Shown one piece after another: positions 9,349 to 20,995 of a stretch of 64,000 nucleotides of DNA (positions are counted from its first letter, which is position 1; every line of letters starts with the position of its first letter). Position numbers and translations under genes: made by a program. The notes below the pieces were generated by a model, which saw only the letters and a program-made list of their open reading frames with translations, was not told where the DNA came from and searched no databases. Source of the stretch: Pochonia chlamydosporia 170 (lineage: Eukaryota; Ascomycota; Sordariomycetes; Hypocreales; Clavicipitaceae); contig NC_035790.1 in assembly GCF_001653235.2 (NCBI RefSeq), positions 496,001 through 560,000 of the forward strand, written 5' to 3'.

Positions 9349-10582
9349 TTGAAGATACACCTCAAATCTTTCCTCCATCTCGGGTTGATGCCCTCAGCAT
9401 TGGCTTTGGTTTCAGACCGCAAACTGCATCATCGCCGGACTGTGAGCTGTAGTTTCTCTACGGCTGCCAGCGGAGGGGACACATGCCAGTCCTTCTCGGA
9501 TGCTTGGGGCCTCACACTTGACCAGTTCAAGTCGTTGAACCCTGGTGTCAACTGTCCCAATCTCGAAACCGGTCAAAGCTATTGTGTCGTTGGTACAGTG
9601 TCCTCTGACACCTCAACCTCAACATCAACCTCGAGTTCTACCACCAAGCCTCCCCTTCCTCCCACAACAACTTCCACAAAAACTGTCTCAACAACTACGT
9701 CAACTAAGCCAGGCAATGGTAAGATCAAGATCCGGGTTCTATACATATCTCCATGTACATCTAATATCCGAGACTAAACAATTTACAGGCATCACAACTC
9801 CTTCCCCATTCCAGCCCGAAATGGTCTCCAACTGCAACGCATTCTACTTTGTAAAACTGAATGACCGATGCGCAGACATCGTCTCCCAATATGGCATCTC
9901 CCTCACAGACTTCCAGACTTGGAATCCCAAAGTTGGAAATGACTGTACCGGGCTATGGGCCAACACCTATGCTTGCGTCTCTATAATCGGTCATGTTCCC
10001 ACGCCAACAAACCCCGGGAATGGGATACAAACGCCAGTGCCAACACAGCCGGGCATGACTAGCAACTGTGACAAGTTCCAATTGATCAAAACCGGGGACA
10101 CATGCGTCGATATCGCCACTAGGAATGGAATTTCTGTGCAGGATTTCCTGCAGTGGAATCCGCAAGCTGGCAGTAGTTGCACTGGGCTCTGGGCGAATGC
10201 CTACGCATGCGTCGGCGTGGTTTCCTTTGTTTTGAAATCCTACTATCACCTTGATTGCACGGGCAGCATACATAACAACGTCAACATTGCGCATGGCAGT
10301 GACGGTATATGCATCAATACAGATTGTGCGGTCGGTTCTGTCGATGTCGATGCCGTGGGCCGGTGCCCCGGTGGACAAGTGCAGATTAGTTACTGGGAGA
10401 ATGCAGGGTGCTCTGGCAAGTGGTTTGGCTATGGATATATGAGCAGAGCCCAGTGCCATAGGCTATGGTCTGATGGCTATAAGTTTAAGGCACTGCATCT
10501 AAGATGTGCGAGAGAACAGGACGATTGTGTCAACAAGAAAACTTGTGCATATGACCCGGAGCCGGCTAGCAGATCTTGCTGA
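9349..10582 (+). CDS. LysM effector-like protein with three LysM domains
   Basis: Predicted chitin-binding secreted protein. Exons 9349-9718 and 9789-10582 are joined by a clean GT-AG intron (phase 1), giving 387 residues if translation starts at the TTG at 9349. Three LysM repeats follow the pattern C..GDTC..(W/Y)G(L/I)....F...NP...C..L....YCV: about residues 28-82, then two in exon 2 before position 10230. A Ser/Thr/Pro-rich linker separates the first two. The C-terminal 120 residues have conserved cysteines and the segment ISYWENAGCSGKWFGYG seen after LysM in other fungal effectors. The start is odd: the signal-peptide-like segment KIHLKSFLHLGLMPSALAL follows a TTG and the frame has no upstream ATG before a stop. 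The first ATG, at 9388, would cut most of the hydrophobic part away. LysM effectors usually bind chitin and shield hyphae from host recognition. Confidence 0.88.
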
Positions 10583-10781
10583 GCCGAGATGACGACTGAG
10601 ACTGTAATTACTTGTATTAGATGTTAGAAACTAGATACAGTGTTCTATACTTACTGCCATTTTGTATAAACTCCAGAAATCTCATTGCAACAACTTTACC
10701 AGAAACAGCCTCGACGCTCGATGGATGCATTCGTACATATAATTCATTTCAATCTTCATCTCAGCCTGTCCGGCCGCCAAT

Positions 10782-11199
10782 TTAATTTGCACTGGCTGCC
10801 TGTTTTGTAGGACAATCTGGTAATTGGACTTTTTCGTTGGCATTGAAGCCGTCACAGCCAACAAATAAGCCACGACCACCCAACTTTGTAGTAACGTACG
10901 TAGCCCTGTGAGAAAATACTGAGGCGCGGGTAGTCTCCAAACCAACCCAAGCGTACGGAGCGCAGGGTTTATAACAGAAAAGAGGCTCACCGCAATTCTT
11001 GCATAGACAGCCTCATTTTAAGTATTTTGCTCGAAAGGGCTTGTCTCTTGATGTCAAGGTCCGATACGGTGTGGCCTGTATGCGTATAACCGGGTGTCAA
11101 GTCCGTAGTTGGCGATATGTCTCCACCAATTGGGCATGCTATCTTTAATATGTACCAATTACTGTACGTGGCGGCGAAGTTCCCCGTTTGTTCCAACAT
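10782..11199 (-). CDS. Possible small two-exon hypothetical gene
   Basis: I do not recognise this protein. An ATG at 11199 opens a frame to 10991, where a GTGAGC donor follows. Splicing to a CACAG acceptor gives a second exon 10905-10782 and 110 residues in total. The second exon carries two cysteines and GGRGLFVGCDG. There is no signal peptide or known motif. It converges on the LysM gene. It may also be the 3' end of a longer gene, or chance. Confidence 0.2.
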
Positions 11200-12436
11200 C
11201 ACGGGTGGTTGCGTCAAGTGGCTTCCGTTTTTCGACTGAGGTCATAGAGGTCCTGTTTGAGGCTCGACGAAGAATAAGAAACAATGATTAGGTAGTAAAC
11301 TAAGAACAGTAGAAGTTGAACACATCAATACATAAATCCACCAACTGCGATAGGCACCAGATCATATAGAATGGACACATGCTGGCTAGAGCAGGTTTCC
11401 TTTTTGCTTTAATTCTTGGAAACTTTAGATAATGCTGAGTTAGTTGGCCATCATAGGTTCTTCCGTCATTCGATGAGACATTCGTTCAGCTCACCCTGGA
11501 AACTGTTGGTCGTGTTGAATAACCAATATGTGGAGCAGTGTTCGCCAAGTTACTCCCCGCTGTCATCATAACCCTCATTGGGGCCACAAAGTATGGACCT
11601 TTTGATGTGATTTAAAACACGTTTAAGAGTACTCGGCTGCTGCGCTTTCTGTGACGAGTCAGCCCCTGCTTGGATGGAGTCATGGCAGTGCAATAACTTA
11701 CCTCACAAGAAATTAGCGAGGACGAAGTGAGAGGCTCTTGGGAAACCTGTTTCCGGACCGACGTGAGTGGTAGGCGAGGTGGTGGGATCCGATTGTCTGC
11801 GATGGTGTATAACATTATTCTGTCTGCAAGCCATGACGATTTGTATGGAATATAGTTAGGCAAGATCACTCGCTAGATGCGGATAAGATTCAGGCAGAGC
11901 TTGACTGGAATTTGCATACACCTGTTAGCTGGCCTAAATAAGCGCCTAGCTAGATAGCGCTAGCTCTAAATTCCTGCTAGCAGGACTTAGGCGGCAGGAA
12001 AACCTAGCTGCCCTAGAGCCGCCAGCAGAACACAGTAGCTATCCAACTATAGCTGACACCTACTAGGTAGGAGACGTGTGTTAGCATGAGTTATGTGCCA
12101 GCCACACACAGACATGCTATCTAAAGTCTGCTATCCTGCCCATACTAGAGGGGATTATTAGTTGCTTGGTTAAGCACATCCCAAAAAAAGTGTTATTCTT
12201 ACCCAGACAGCATGCAATCTGGTTTGTACTGCTCTAAGCTTATAGTAGAGAAATAAGCACTTATGCTTTAGCGCCTCTTTCCGTGTGCGCTTCTACTTAT
12301 GAGATTATTAGTGTATGCACATTTGCGGAAGATCCATGTGCTTGAGGTTTATTGCGTGCGTTACTTAGGGGAACGTCTTCCTGGCAGGGCGGCGTGGGAC
12401 GCAGCTGTGGCGCGTACAAACAAGCTTGCTTAAGTG
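11200..12436. other. Gap, no supported gene
   Basis: Short open frames near 11612-11869 have no domain. From about 11900 base composition falls towards AT with many TAGCTA-like words, as in RIP-affected repeats. No gene or RNA is supported. Confidence 0.5.
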
Positions 12437-12940
12437 TACAGTCACTGGACAAAAGTCACAATAATAGCGGAATGCACCACTCAACCTAACAACTAAAATG
12501 CTGCATTTTACGCCTAAATTTAGCTTAATTAATTTGCAACTTAAGCTAGTTAATAGTAGATGGTTTATCTAACAGAAAATACAGCTAGTACTTTGTGTAC
12601 TAACTATAGGCTTTCACAACTATAGCTATTTGCCGCGGCATTAAATCTATTAGCCGGTTTAAGAGGTTATCTTTAAATAGCTTCTAAGACTTAATTACAG
12701 CCTTACAGAGATGTTATTTTGTGTAATTATTAGAGGTTATTCCTGCTAGTTCTAGATAATGCTTTGTAATATTCTCTTTAAGTAACTTCTATAGATTTTT
12801 AATTGGATTAAGGTTAGGGGAATATGCTGGCTAGTCCACTAATTCTACCCTATTCTCTTTAGCCTAATTTCTTAACTATTTCTATACTAATTAGCACGTA
12901 TAAGTAAAAGCATTATCCTAGGCGAATTTATATTCGGCTC
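12437..12940 (-). mobile_element. Truncated Tc1-like transposon remnant, inverted relative to its neighbour
   Basis: The left edge, TACAGTCACTGGACAAAAGT at 12437, is a terminal inverted repeat like those of the element at 13036-14413. Reading inward on the minus strand, the sequence follows the 3' half of that element, including the region that matches its LNPIENLW transposase motif. Homology ends near 12940, so only one end remains. Many stops make it non-coding. Confidence 0.75.
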
Positions 12941-13035
12941 CCACTTTGGTCCATCTAACGGCGATTTTCCTCGCAAGGAAAAAGAAAGACAGTTAGAAGA
13001 TAACTATAGCTATGGTAATATAGTAGTACTTAAAG

Positions 13036-14413
13036 TACAGTAGGGTCGCAAAAGTCACGATAATAAAACGCATCACCCCACCACATCGCGTCACCTTTAA
13101 CTTGCATTATTAACTTCCAACAGCCACAATTCTATTAATATAATGCCTATAACACCTAGGTGTAAATATAGCCCTTATAAGAGGGCTAGAATTATATCTA
13201 TATTTAATTTGGGAATAACTAGCAAAGAAATCGCTAAATGCAAAGGAGTTCTAATTATAACTATATATAGCATCTATTATTGCTATTATAACTAAAAATT
13301 AGCCTAATCTTTACTACACAGTAGCAGGCTACTAGTCCTCTCTAAACGCAATAAAAGATATATTTTTTAATTAATATAAAATAACCCTTTTATTAAGAAC
13401 ACGCAAATTCTAGAGCAAGCTAGTCTTAGTTGCTCTATTAATACCTTAACCTGGTTCCTTATAAAAGAGAGTATTTAACACAATAAGGCTCTAAAACGCC
13501 TAAAACTAACGCCTAAGGTAGCTGCTAAAAGGCTAGAATTTACACAAAAATACCTTTATAAGTTGCCCTTATTTTAGCGTAAATAGATCTTCTTAGATAA
13601 GACCACAATTAAGCGTGGAAAGGGAGAGAGGGATAAGTAGATTTTTTGCTACCTAGTATGTCTAAGAAGATTAGCAATTATAGCACATACTAATATCTAT
13701 AGGGCAAGCGGCTTCTTCCACAGCATATATAACCTTAAAATAAACTAACTTAGCATTCTTAGATATTCTAGGGAGGTTTTACATGTAATAGAAGGACTTC
13801 TTTATACCTAATAATTAGAGACCCTAAATCTGCCTGCAGCAGCATTACAGAGCGACAAGTACTTAAATGCCTTTAAGATTAACTTTCTATAATTGCAAAA
13901 CCTAGTTATAAATTCGCCTAAGATAATGCCCCTACACATACATGCTATTTAGTGCAAAATTAGCTAAAAAATTAGGCTAATAAAAATAGAGTAAATTTAG
14001 TAGACTAGCCCCTATATTTACCTAATCTAAATCCTATAGAAAATCTATGGAAGTTAGTTAAAGAGAATATTATAAAATATTACCTAAAACTTACAGGCAT
14101 AAATTTAAATAATACTATAAAATAGCGCCTCTGTAAAGCTGCTATTAAAGTATAAAAGCAACTTAATAATAACCTTTTAAACTATTTAATAGATTTAATG
14201 CCGCGCTAAATAGCTACAGTTATAGCGGCAAATAGCTGGTACACAAAGTACTAACTAAGTCTACTAGTAAAGTAGCTATTAGCCACTAAAATGCTCTAGT
14301 TACAAAGAAATTAGACTAATTTTGGGCGCAAAACGCGGCTTTTTAATTACTAGGTTAAGTGGCAAAATGGGGCGGTCGGGTTCCATCATCGTGACTTTTG
14401 CGGAGGGACTGTA
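13036..14413 (+). mobile_element. Full-length but decayed Tc1-like DNA transposon (1378 bp)
   Basis: Terminal inverted repeats begin TACAGTAGGGTCGCAAAAGT at 13036 and, on the other strand from 14413, TACAGTCCCTCCGCAAAAGT; both run on with CACGAT(A/G)ATR. TA dinucleotides bound the element, the usual Tc1/mariner target site. Near 13143 a frame starts MPITPRCKYSPYKRARI and goes on to a helix-turn-helix-like part (GITSKEIAKCKG). Near 14020-14060 the motif LNPIENLWKLVKENI marks the DDE transposase C-terminus. Frequent stops and strong AT bias show RIP-type decay, so it cannot be autonomous. Length and motifs resemble the Impala/Tc1 group of fungal elements. Confidence 0.85.
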
Positions 14414-15107
14414 TCTTTATAAGTTTATTTAGTGTAAAAATATTATTTCTCTACATTACTATCTATTTATTAGGCAGGTACCCTTGTAGATATAGGAGAA
14501 GAGTTAAACCTTATTAGACTAGATCCACTCTGTATCTATTGCAGGGTAATTGAAGTAGACAGCACATTAACATTTGATTGCTACCATGCCGGCTCGACAA
14601 GTGATCCTTCGATGCGGCTGCCACCAGAATCACGGTACTCAACAGCTGCTAGTCTGGGCAGCAAACCTCATTTAGGAGGACAAGTGCCTCTCTAGATCCT
14701 AACCGCAACAGGATAGAGCGTGGGTCTTCATGGCCGCGCGAATCGATGGATCCATTGAGAACCTGATGTGAATCTTTGTAGGGTAAAATTGCGCATAGCT
14801 TTATCAATGTGTTTGTAGATACACATACCGTGTTTTTTTAGGTCGGCAAGGTGATAGGCATCGTTAGAAGAACCTCAAAGTAGGCATGAGTTATTGGATC
14901 AGGATACACGGGATCAACTTGGCCGTCCATACTTGGCTTTTCAACGCTTGGCTGCCAAAGTTCCAAGGTGGCACGCTCAGCCCAGGTGCCAAATGGTTGG
15001 CTCGTATTCGAGCATGGTTGGTCGCCCAGACGGACCATGTGCGGTCGGCGTCAAAGAAACAGGGTGTGTGCTTCACGAAGCATCAAACATTATCATGACT
15101 GATAATA
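14414..15107. other. Gap between transposon remnant and Zn2Cys6 regulator
   Basis: AT-rich up to about 14560, then normal composition. Overlapping short frames near 14838-15118 on both strands show no domain. This is downstream of the regulator gene. Confidence 0.45.
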
Positions 15108-17663
15108 TCAAAATATAACATCGCCGGCTGACGTGTTCAGCCACATCATGTCGTCAACATTTAATTGAATATCATTTAGGTCGACGCCGCTCAAATCCAG
15201 GTCTCCACCCAGATCTCCAAATACTCCGTACTGCCCGCGAGACTCCTGCGTGGTGTTCGAGGTTGTTTCACCAATCCTAGTTGACGCGTACTGTGCTGGG
15301 TTCTGGCTTGCATGATGCTGAAATTTCGCTGATAGAATCTCCAATGCAGCTATGCATCGTCTTGCGGACTCTCCGACTTGTGAGTACGCTTTCAAAAGTT
15401 GCATGGCTTTGTCCCATGCGGCACTTGGGTCGGCCAGACTGGAGACAAACGTCCGAGGTTCTGAAGGCCCGAGGCGTTGCGCAAGCAGAACCGTGGCAGC
15501 TTGATACACAACTAGTTGCGGCAAGATTTAGTCTCATACAGTAACAAATAGCGACGAGAACAACCGAGGGTATTCTTACATAATACGGAAAACCACCACG
15601 CCGGTGTAGGCCCCATCACGGTCTCGCGGTCGAGATGCGTGTATATCATATCAATCGTTTCGTGAGCAGCTCCGAAACACTGAGTTAAGCATTCGTCCAC
15701 GATGCCTTGCGATAAAGTTCTATCTTTGAATCCCAAAATTTCAGCCTGACCCGGTTTAGGCTGCTTAAGATGGTATTCGGCAACAATAGGACGCAGAAGC
15801 AGGATCCGGGCATGAAGATATCTGGGACGTCTAACATTAGCCTTGTCGACGTGGTGACTTAACAGACACAATCCCTTACCGAGCGCGAAGCACAATACGC
15901 TGCCTCTGCAAGATGAAATCTTCAGCTGAACTCGAAACTGAGTAGAGCAAATTCTCCGGTACGGACGAAAGCCACTTTGAAAGCCTACTATCATGATGCA
16001 CGACCGTCAAAAGTTTCACATCATCTTCAGTCGACTTGTTCTCTGGGTTCATGTATATTTCAAGAAGAGAATCGTTCACAATCTCGTAGAGAGTGGTTGA
16101 TTCTATGAAAAAGCTTACCTTCGTAGCCTCTCCGTCAGGGCGAGTCGAGCTAGATGTGGTCTCCGTGTCAAGATAATCATCGTCTATCATCCGTGGAAGT
16201 GGAACGGCCAGTGACATCCATTTTGCGATCATGCTTGGCCGCCCAAATGTCATGGATAAGATACTATCAAGGGATCAGCAAGAGACGGCCCCATTTCGCT
16301 GCAGATATCCCTATGCTTGGTGGTCTATAGAGATGCAACGGCTTTGGTTCTGCTGGTAACAGGGCCGGAAGGTGCTTACCGATCCATAGAAACGCATCCA
16401 TGCCACACTCTACGAGAAATCTCAAGCTCGCGGAAACTTTCGTCGCTAACAGTAGAAGCCATGTGTAGACCGAGACTTTGAGCCATCCGAACAGCTGAAC
16501 CAATGGCCATCCAACATTGGTGGGACTCAGATGTGCCCTGAAGGAACAGCCCCATCATCAATAGACACTGGACACCCCCGAGGGTAGCAGTGGGCTGTAG
16601 GCGTGGATCGTACAAAGCTTGAGCCCTCTTCCAAAAGGTCTGGCCGAGCTCGTTCCTCTTACCTGGTGACACCTTCTCGGAAAATTGGCTACCCAGTGCA
16701 AAAGCAAGATTGACCATGTAGTACAGCTCTTTCTCCGGTAAGGGTAACGGTTTGCCAAGCCAGATAGCTCGATAGCCCTTCTCAAAGACGAGCCAGTCGT
16801 GAATAGGTAAGATCACCCATACAAGTCTGTAATAGTCCTGTATGAGGCCATCGGCAAAGGCCCTTGAGGGTAGAGTACAAGTCATGGGGTCGACGACACC
16901 CCCATCGATGGGGACCGCCTCAATACTTGTTTGAGAGTACTGCGCGACACCGTTTCCAGAGGGCGCCGCCACCTGTGACCTCCCTAACAACGTGTCAATG
17001 GCAGAGTTGATCTGACGCATGAAGGAGATGGCGCTGCTACTTCCAAAGTACTCCACGTTGGCAGTGTGATCACCGACTAGGCCCGTCATGGCATCTGCAT
17101 TTTTGAGATCCGAGGTCGGAGCACTAGTAAGGGATACCGTGCTCCCAGGAGCTCGCTCGGGAGCAACAGCATTGGGGAAACTTCTAGGGGTGCCGGTTGA
17201 CGGCTGAGAAGCTGCCATGTTGCCTGGTGGAGGGGCAGTCGGTGTCTGGTTCACTGCTTTGCCTTGGTTCGCAGACGCTTGCGCTACCCTATCCGGCGAG
17301 GATTGGAACGAAGACAGAAGCGCGGGGGGCGAATGCGGTGCCGCCGGATGTGTTGGCGGAGTAGCAGAAGCAGCATGAAGAGGGTGTGAGACAGACAACT
17401 CAGATCTTGGTCTCGACGTCTGTGGAATCAACGGGCGGTTTGTACGTCGAACATGGTTGCCTCGACTGTAGACACATGGAGTATCCTGGCGAGACAGACA
17501 TGGCCGACACTCTAGAACAGAAATGACCGTGTAAGCGCACACCGAACAAAAGGAATGAAAGTTGCATGTATGTTTAGTCCAACTCACTAGGTCGTTGGCC
17601 GTCACATTTCACTTTTCTACGGCGGCAATTGTCGCACGCCGCCGTGACCTTCTGACGATTCAT
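15108..17663 (-). CDS. Zn2Cys6 fungal-specific transcription factor
   Basis: Nuclear DNA-binding regulator of 745 residues. Five exons: 17663-17588, 17511-16380, 16263-15880, 15821-15580, 15511-15108; all phases agree. The binuclear zinc cluster is C10-x2-C13-x6-C20-x6-C27-x2-C30-x7-C38 (CDNCRRRKVKC, then C..C..C), and intron 1 splits it between Pro25 and Cys27. A Pro/Ser/Thr-rich linker follows (about 50-150). The fungal_trans domain covers about 230-560, with FADGLIQDYYRLVWVILPIHD, GGVQCLLMMGLF, AVRMAQSLGLH, EISRRVWHGC and MTFGRPSMI. The ATG at 17663 sits eight codons before the first zinc Cys, the common arrangement. It precedes two minus-strand catabolic-type genes (18665-19501, 20996-21913) and may control them; that is inference from position only. 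Confidence 0.93.
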
Positions 17664-18664
17664 CAAAAAGCATGAGGAGTCCTCTTCCAATCGTTTAATG
17701 AGGTTCTGGCGGCAAGGTGTGGCACGCCGCCAGCGTAAGACCGTAGGACTGTCCGCAGATAATGTAAGTGTCGTCTTCGGCGAGCACCTGGCTTGGACAG
17801 AAGATTCTGTGGGAACTGATTTTATGACTATGTCATGATTGAAGCGAAGCTTCTTTTACTACCAGATTCAAGTTCAGGTTCAGGTTGAAGTTCTTTCAAG
17901 AAGGTCACGTGGTCATCCTTCACACATTCACACCTCCCTTGGCTGCACAAGTTCACTGCATGTGGTCTCAGGGCTCTGAGATATAGCCCTGAGGTCTCCC
18001 CTCCGTAGAGTTTAATGGCTTTCAATGTTTCCCTTCGTAACAATACAGAAGATTGTTCCTCACATTCCTTTCCATAAGTTCTATTCCTGCTCGGTTTTAG
18101 CCGCCATCCAAAGCAGGCATGCCCGGTAAGCCGGGGTTTGGCCGACTGCCGAAGCGCTCCGAATATTTCGTCCGTTACGCCTCACCAGACTTTTGTTTGA
18201 GGGTCTGGTTAGCTTAATAGCATCCCAGAGGTTATATCGGGCTGTTCGATAGAATGGATAGTCAACAGTCTCCGAGAGGAATGAGGCTATAAGGGGGTAG
18301 CGTACCGGAATAAAGGTCGCAAATATAAAAACTGTACGTCTTCGCTAATATTGTCTTGATGCTCAAATAAATAGCTATATATTTACCGTCTTGCCTTCGT
18401 AGGTAATGCCACAAACGGTTCTCCTATAACGCCCACTATCCATTTACGGAGTCTTGTCCTAGTCACAGATGTGTAAAGTAGAGAGAACTCAGAGTCGGAA
18501 CAGTGCTTGCAATTCTTTGCTATCAAGAAGGGATTGAAGGCAGTCTTATATACAAAGCCTCCCTTTCGTGCAGGTTAAATTGATCCTTCCGACCGATAGC
18601 GTGTGTTCCGTTCTTAATTCCTGTGACGAGTGGAGTGAAGTCTGATCCCGCCTTGTTGCGCCCT
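17664..18664. other. Gap upstream of the Zn2Cys6 regulator
   Basis: Holds the regulator's promoter and the 3' flank of the aldolase gene. It contains a TTCAAGTTCAGGTTCAGGTT-type short direct repeat near 17870-17892. No domain-bearing frame. Confidence 0.45.
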
Positions 18665-19501
18665 CTATATCGACATGGGGGCAAATCCCTTACTCTGCCG
18701 GTACCAGTATTCAAAGGAAGAGTTGACAATGTTATCTCGCAGAAGGTAGGCACCGGCCTCTTTAGCAAGAGCTCCGTTGACAGGCCTAGGAGGACCATAA
18801 GCAGCTGCCCGCAGCTGAATACGACACGCACGCTCCAACAAAACTGCCAGGTATGTAGATGCGCGCACGTTCTTCCCGGCCGTGAGCATGCCGTGGTTGG
18901 CGAGGATAATGGAGTTCTTGTCGGCCAGGGCCCCTGTGATGATGACACCCTCATCGTCGGCAATGGGTAGGCCCGGCCACTTGCCGAGGAATGCGCAGTT
19001 ATCGTAGAAAGGCGTCATATCCATCTGAGAGACAACAAGAGGCTGCTCAGCGGCTGCCAGCGCCTGAACCCAAGGAGAATGAGTGTGGATAATGCTGTGG
19101 ACATCTGGTCTACCAGAGTACACCCAGAGGTGGAAGCGGGTGGCTGGGTTGGCCATGCCGTCGCCCGTCACGGTGTTAAGATCGCCATCGACCTCAATCA
19201 TATCCTCTGGATTGGCCTCGTCCCAGCCGACGCCGAAGCGTAGAGTCCAGTAGAACCCGTCGCCTCTCTCAGAACGCGCACTAATCTGGCCAGTCATGCC
19301 CGCGTCTTCCTGTTTGCTGGAGATTATTCTGCATGCACAGGCCATTATCTCCTGCAAAGATCGCTCTGGAATCTTGAGGTTCTTCTTCATCTCTTCTGCC
19401 GAACGCTTGTCAAAGTATTCCTTGGGCCGCAAGGGCTCGCTGCCGATTTTGGGAGCCGGCGCAGCGGCCTTGACAGGAGCGGTTGTTGTACTTGGAGCCA
19501 T
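18665..19501 (-). CDS. Class II aldolase/adducin-domain protein
   Basis: Single-exon 278-residue protein of the class II aldolase/adducin family, which includes fuculose- and rhamnulose-phosphate aldolases and related metal-dependent enzymes or decarboxylases. The ATG at 19501 is used because the longer frame begins at a TTG. An Ala/Pro-rich leader precedes the domain. Signature parts are RFHLWVYSGRPDVHSIIHTHS (His pair for metal binding), LVVSQMDMTPFYDN and the third metal histidine in ILANHGMLTAGKN. The C-terminus EYWYRQSKGF is typical. Substrate is unknown; cytosolic. It lies between a Zn2Cys6 regulator and a DHDPS-family lyase on the same strand, suggesting a shared carbon-compound pathway. 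Confidence 0.9.
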   Translation of the reverse strand: MAPSTTTAPVKAAAPAPKIGSEPLRPKEYFDKRSAEEMKKNLKIPERSLQEIMACACRIISSKQEDAGMTGQISARSERGDGFYWTLRFGVGWDEANPEDMIEVDGDLNTVTGDGMANPATRFHLWVYSGRPDVHSIIHTHSPWVQALAAAEQPLVVSQMDMTPFYDNCAFLGKWPGLPIADDEGVIITGALADKNSIILANHGMLTAGKNVRASTYLAVLLERACRIQLRAAAYGPPRPVNGALAKEAGAYLLRDNIVNSSFEYWYRQSKGFAPMSI

Positions 19502-20995
19502 GGCAGTCTTTCGTCGTCTCTGTATCTTTCTGTAGTGGATGGCTCTCGTCTGCCTCAAGGCGTATGAAGTAAATAAGAATTGAGTCTGATAAGATGCTAT
19601 TTACTGGTGGTCATAAACAATTCTGTATCAGATGGCTCCCATCTTGTCGCCGAGTTTTTAAGAGATTTTGGCCCTCAGCCAAAATTCGGCTCTGATGGTG
19701 TAACGTTTTGGTACCATGGTCACGGATTCAGCATCTGAAGCCTGTATTGCCATGCCTCCGAGTCGTCATCCGTCCCCCTACAATTGCCTGCGGAGCTCGC
19801 GATGTCGGAACTTGGTGTGAGTGGCCATAATCCCGCGTTGTCCTGCAGAGTTCTCCGAGAGGCACATGCAAGCCATCAACCCTACAAAGCCTCCGTCTTC
19901 TTACTGCCCCCAACCTCGGGGTCCGAGACAACATTGAACGCCTTGTCAGTTGATCTCGGCGGCCGACGCCATGCGGCGTCTCCTCAATGCAACCTGGAAC
20001 GCTTAAACAGCCACCCACGGGACGGGCGGTTTTTCCTTCACCGACATACCCTCCAATGGGATTTGACGAAAGTGGAAATAGAACGGAACAGATCTGGGAA
20101 GTAGATGCCTGAAACAATTAATGTTATGGAAGATATCGACAGGAAGTAGACTGTTTAAGACATGGAAGTCTTACTAGAATTAGGTAAGAATTAATTAGTA
20201 GAAATAGCATAGCTGAATTCCGTCTGGTAACTTTGCGCAAAACGTTCTGCACAGATGTTCAGGCACAACGAGGTTACAGGTCGCACAAAGTCTGCAAGTG
20301 CATGAATACCTGCGAGAAAATCACGGAGAAAGTTGGAACCGACCGTCCTCTGTTCTTGTCTAATCAGGAGTGGCCAATGTCGCATTAGACAGGACAACTG
20401 CCGTTGCTGCGCTCACCGTGGTGCTTGTCGGACGTAGTCTGACCTTTTTCTGTTGTCTGCGTGCATGAGTACATAAACGATTACACTAATTATGGAGTTT
20501 TGATGGGAAAACCAGTGTTACATGGATGGGATGAATGCGATTTGCCACCAGTGCGCGCCGCTGCTCACTATGCACCTACGTTAACCATATAAGATGTCAC
20601 ACAGACGATTGTATGGAACAGCTTGGGCAAAACGAGAGACTCTTGGTTTTCTATCTAAAAGAGCGGAATTATACGAAATAAAATACTTCTGGAATACTGC
20701 TGCTTAGGCAGCAGTATGACGTTCTTGTTGCCCCCTGGACGGTGATGCTTGCGTGTTCTTGGCAGCGTTCAGTCTATAGGATAAATTGATTGTGTATACT
20801 AAGTGTGTCTGGATCTGTTGAAACGACCCAGAGTCTATGAACTGCGGGTTACACCGCAAGTCTTCAAGATACCTCCCACTAGACTCGTCTATCAGGATTG
20901 AAAGATCCGTGCTGCTCGTCTGTCCTCCGGCGTACAATAACCACCGACCAATGGGACCAGCATGACCTTGGACCCGACTTCAGCCCGCCTTTGTC
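19502..20995. other. Gap between aldolase-like and DHDPS-family genes
   Basis: Open frames at 19728-20117 (minus), 19784-20104 (plus) and 20704-20937 (minus) overlap or lack any motif. The last could be a decayed exon but I cannot support it. The stretch just before 19560 is the aldolase gene's upstream region. Confidence 0.4.

Noticed and set aside
19728..20117. Overlapping 129- and 106-codon frames on both strands
   Set aside because: No motif, no splice partners, and each mirrors the other; most likely GC-rich noncoding DNA.
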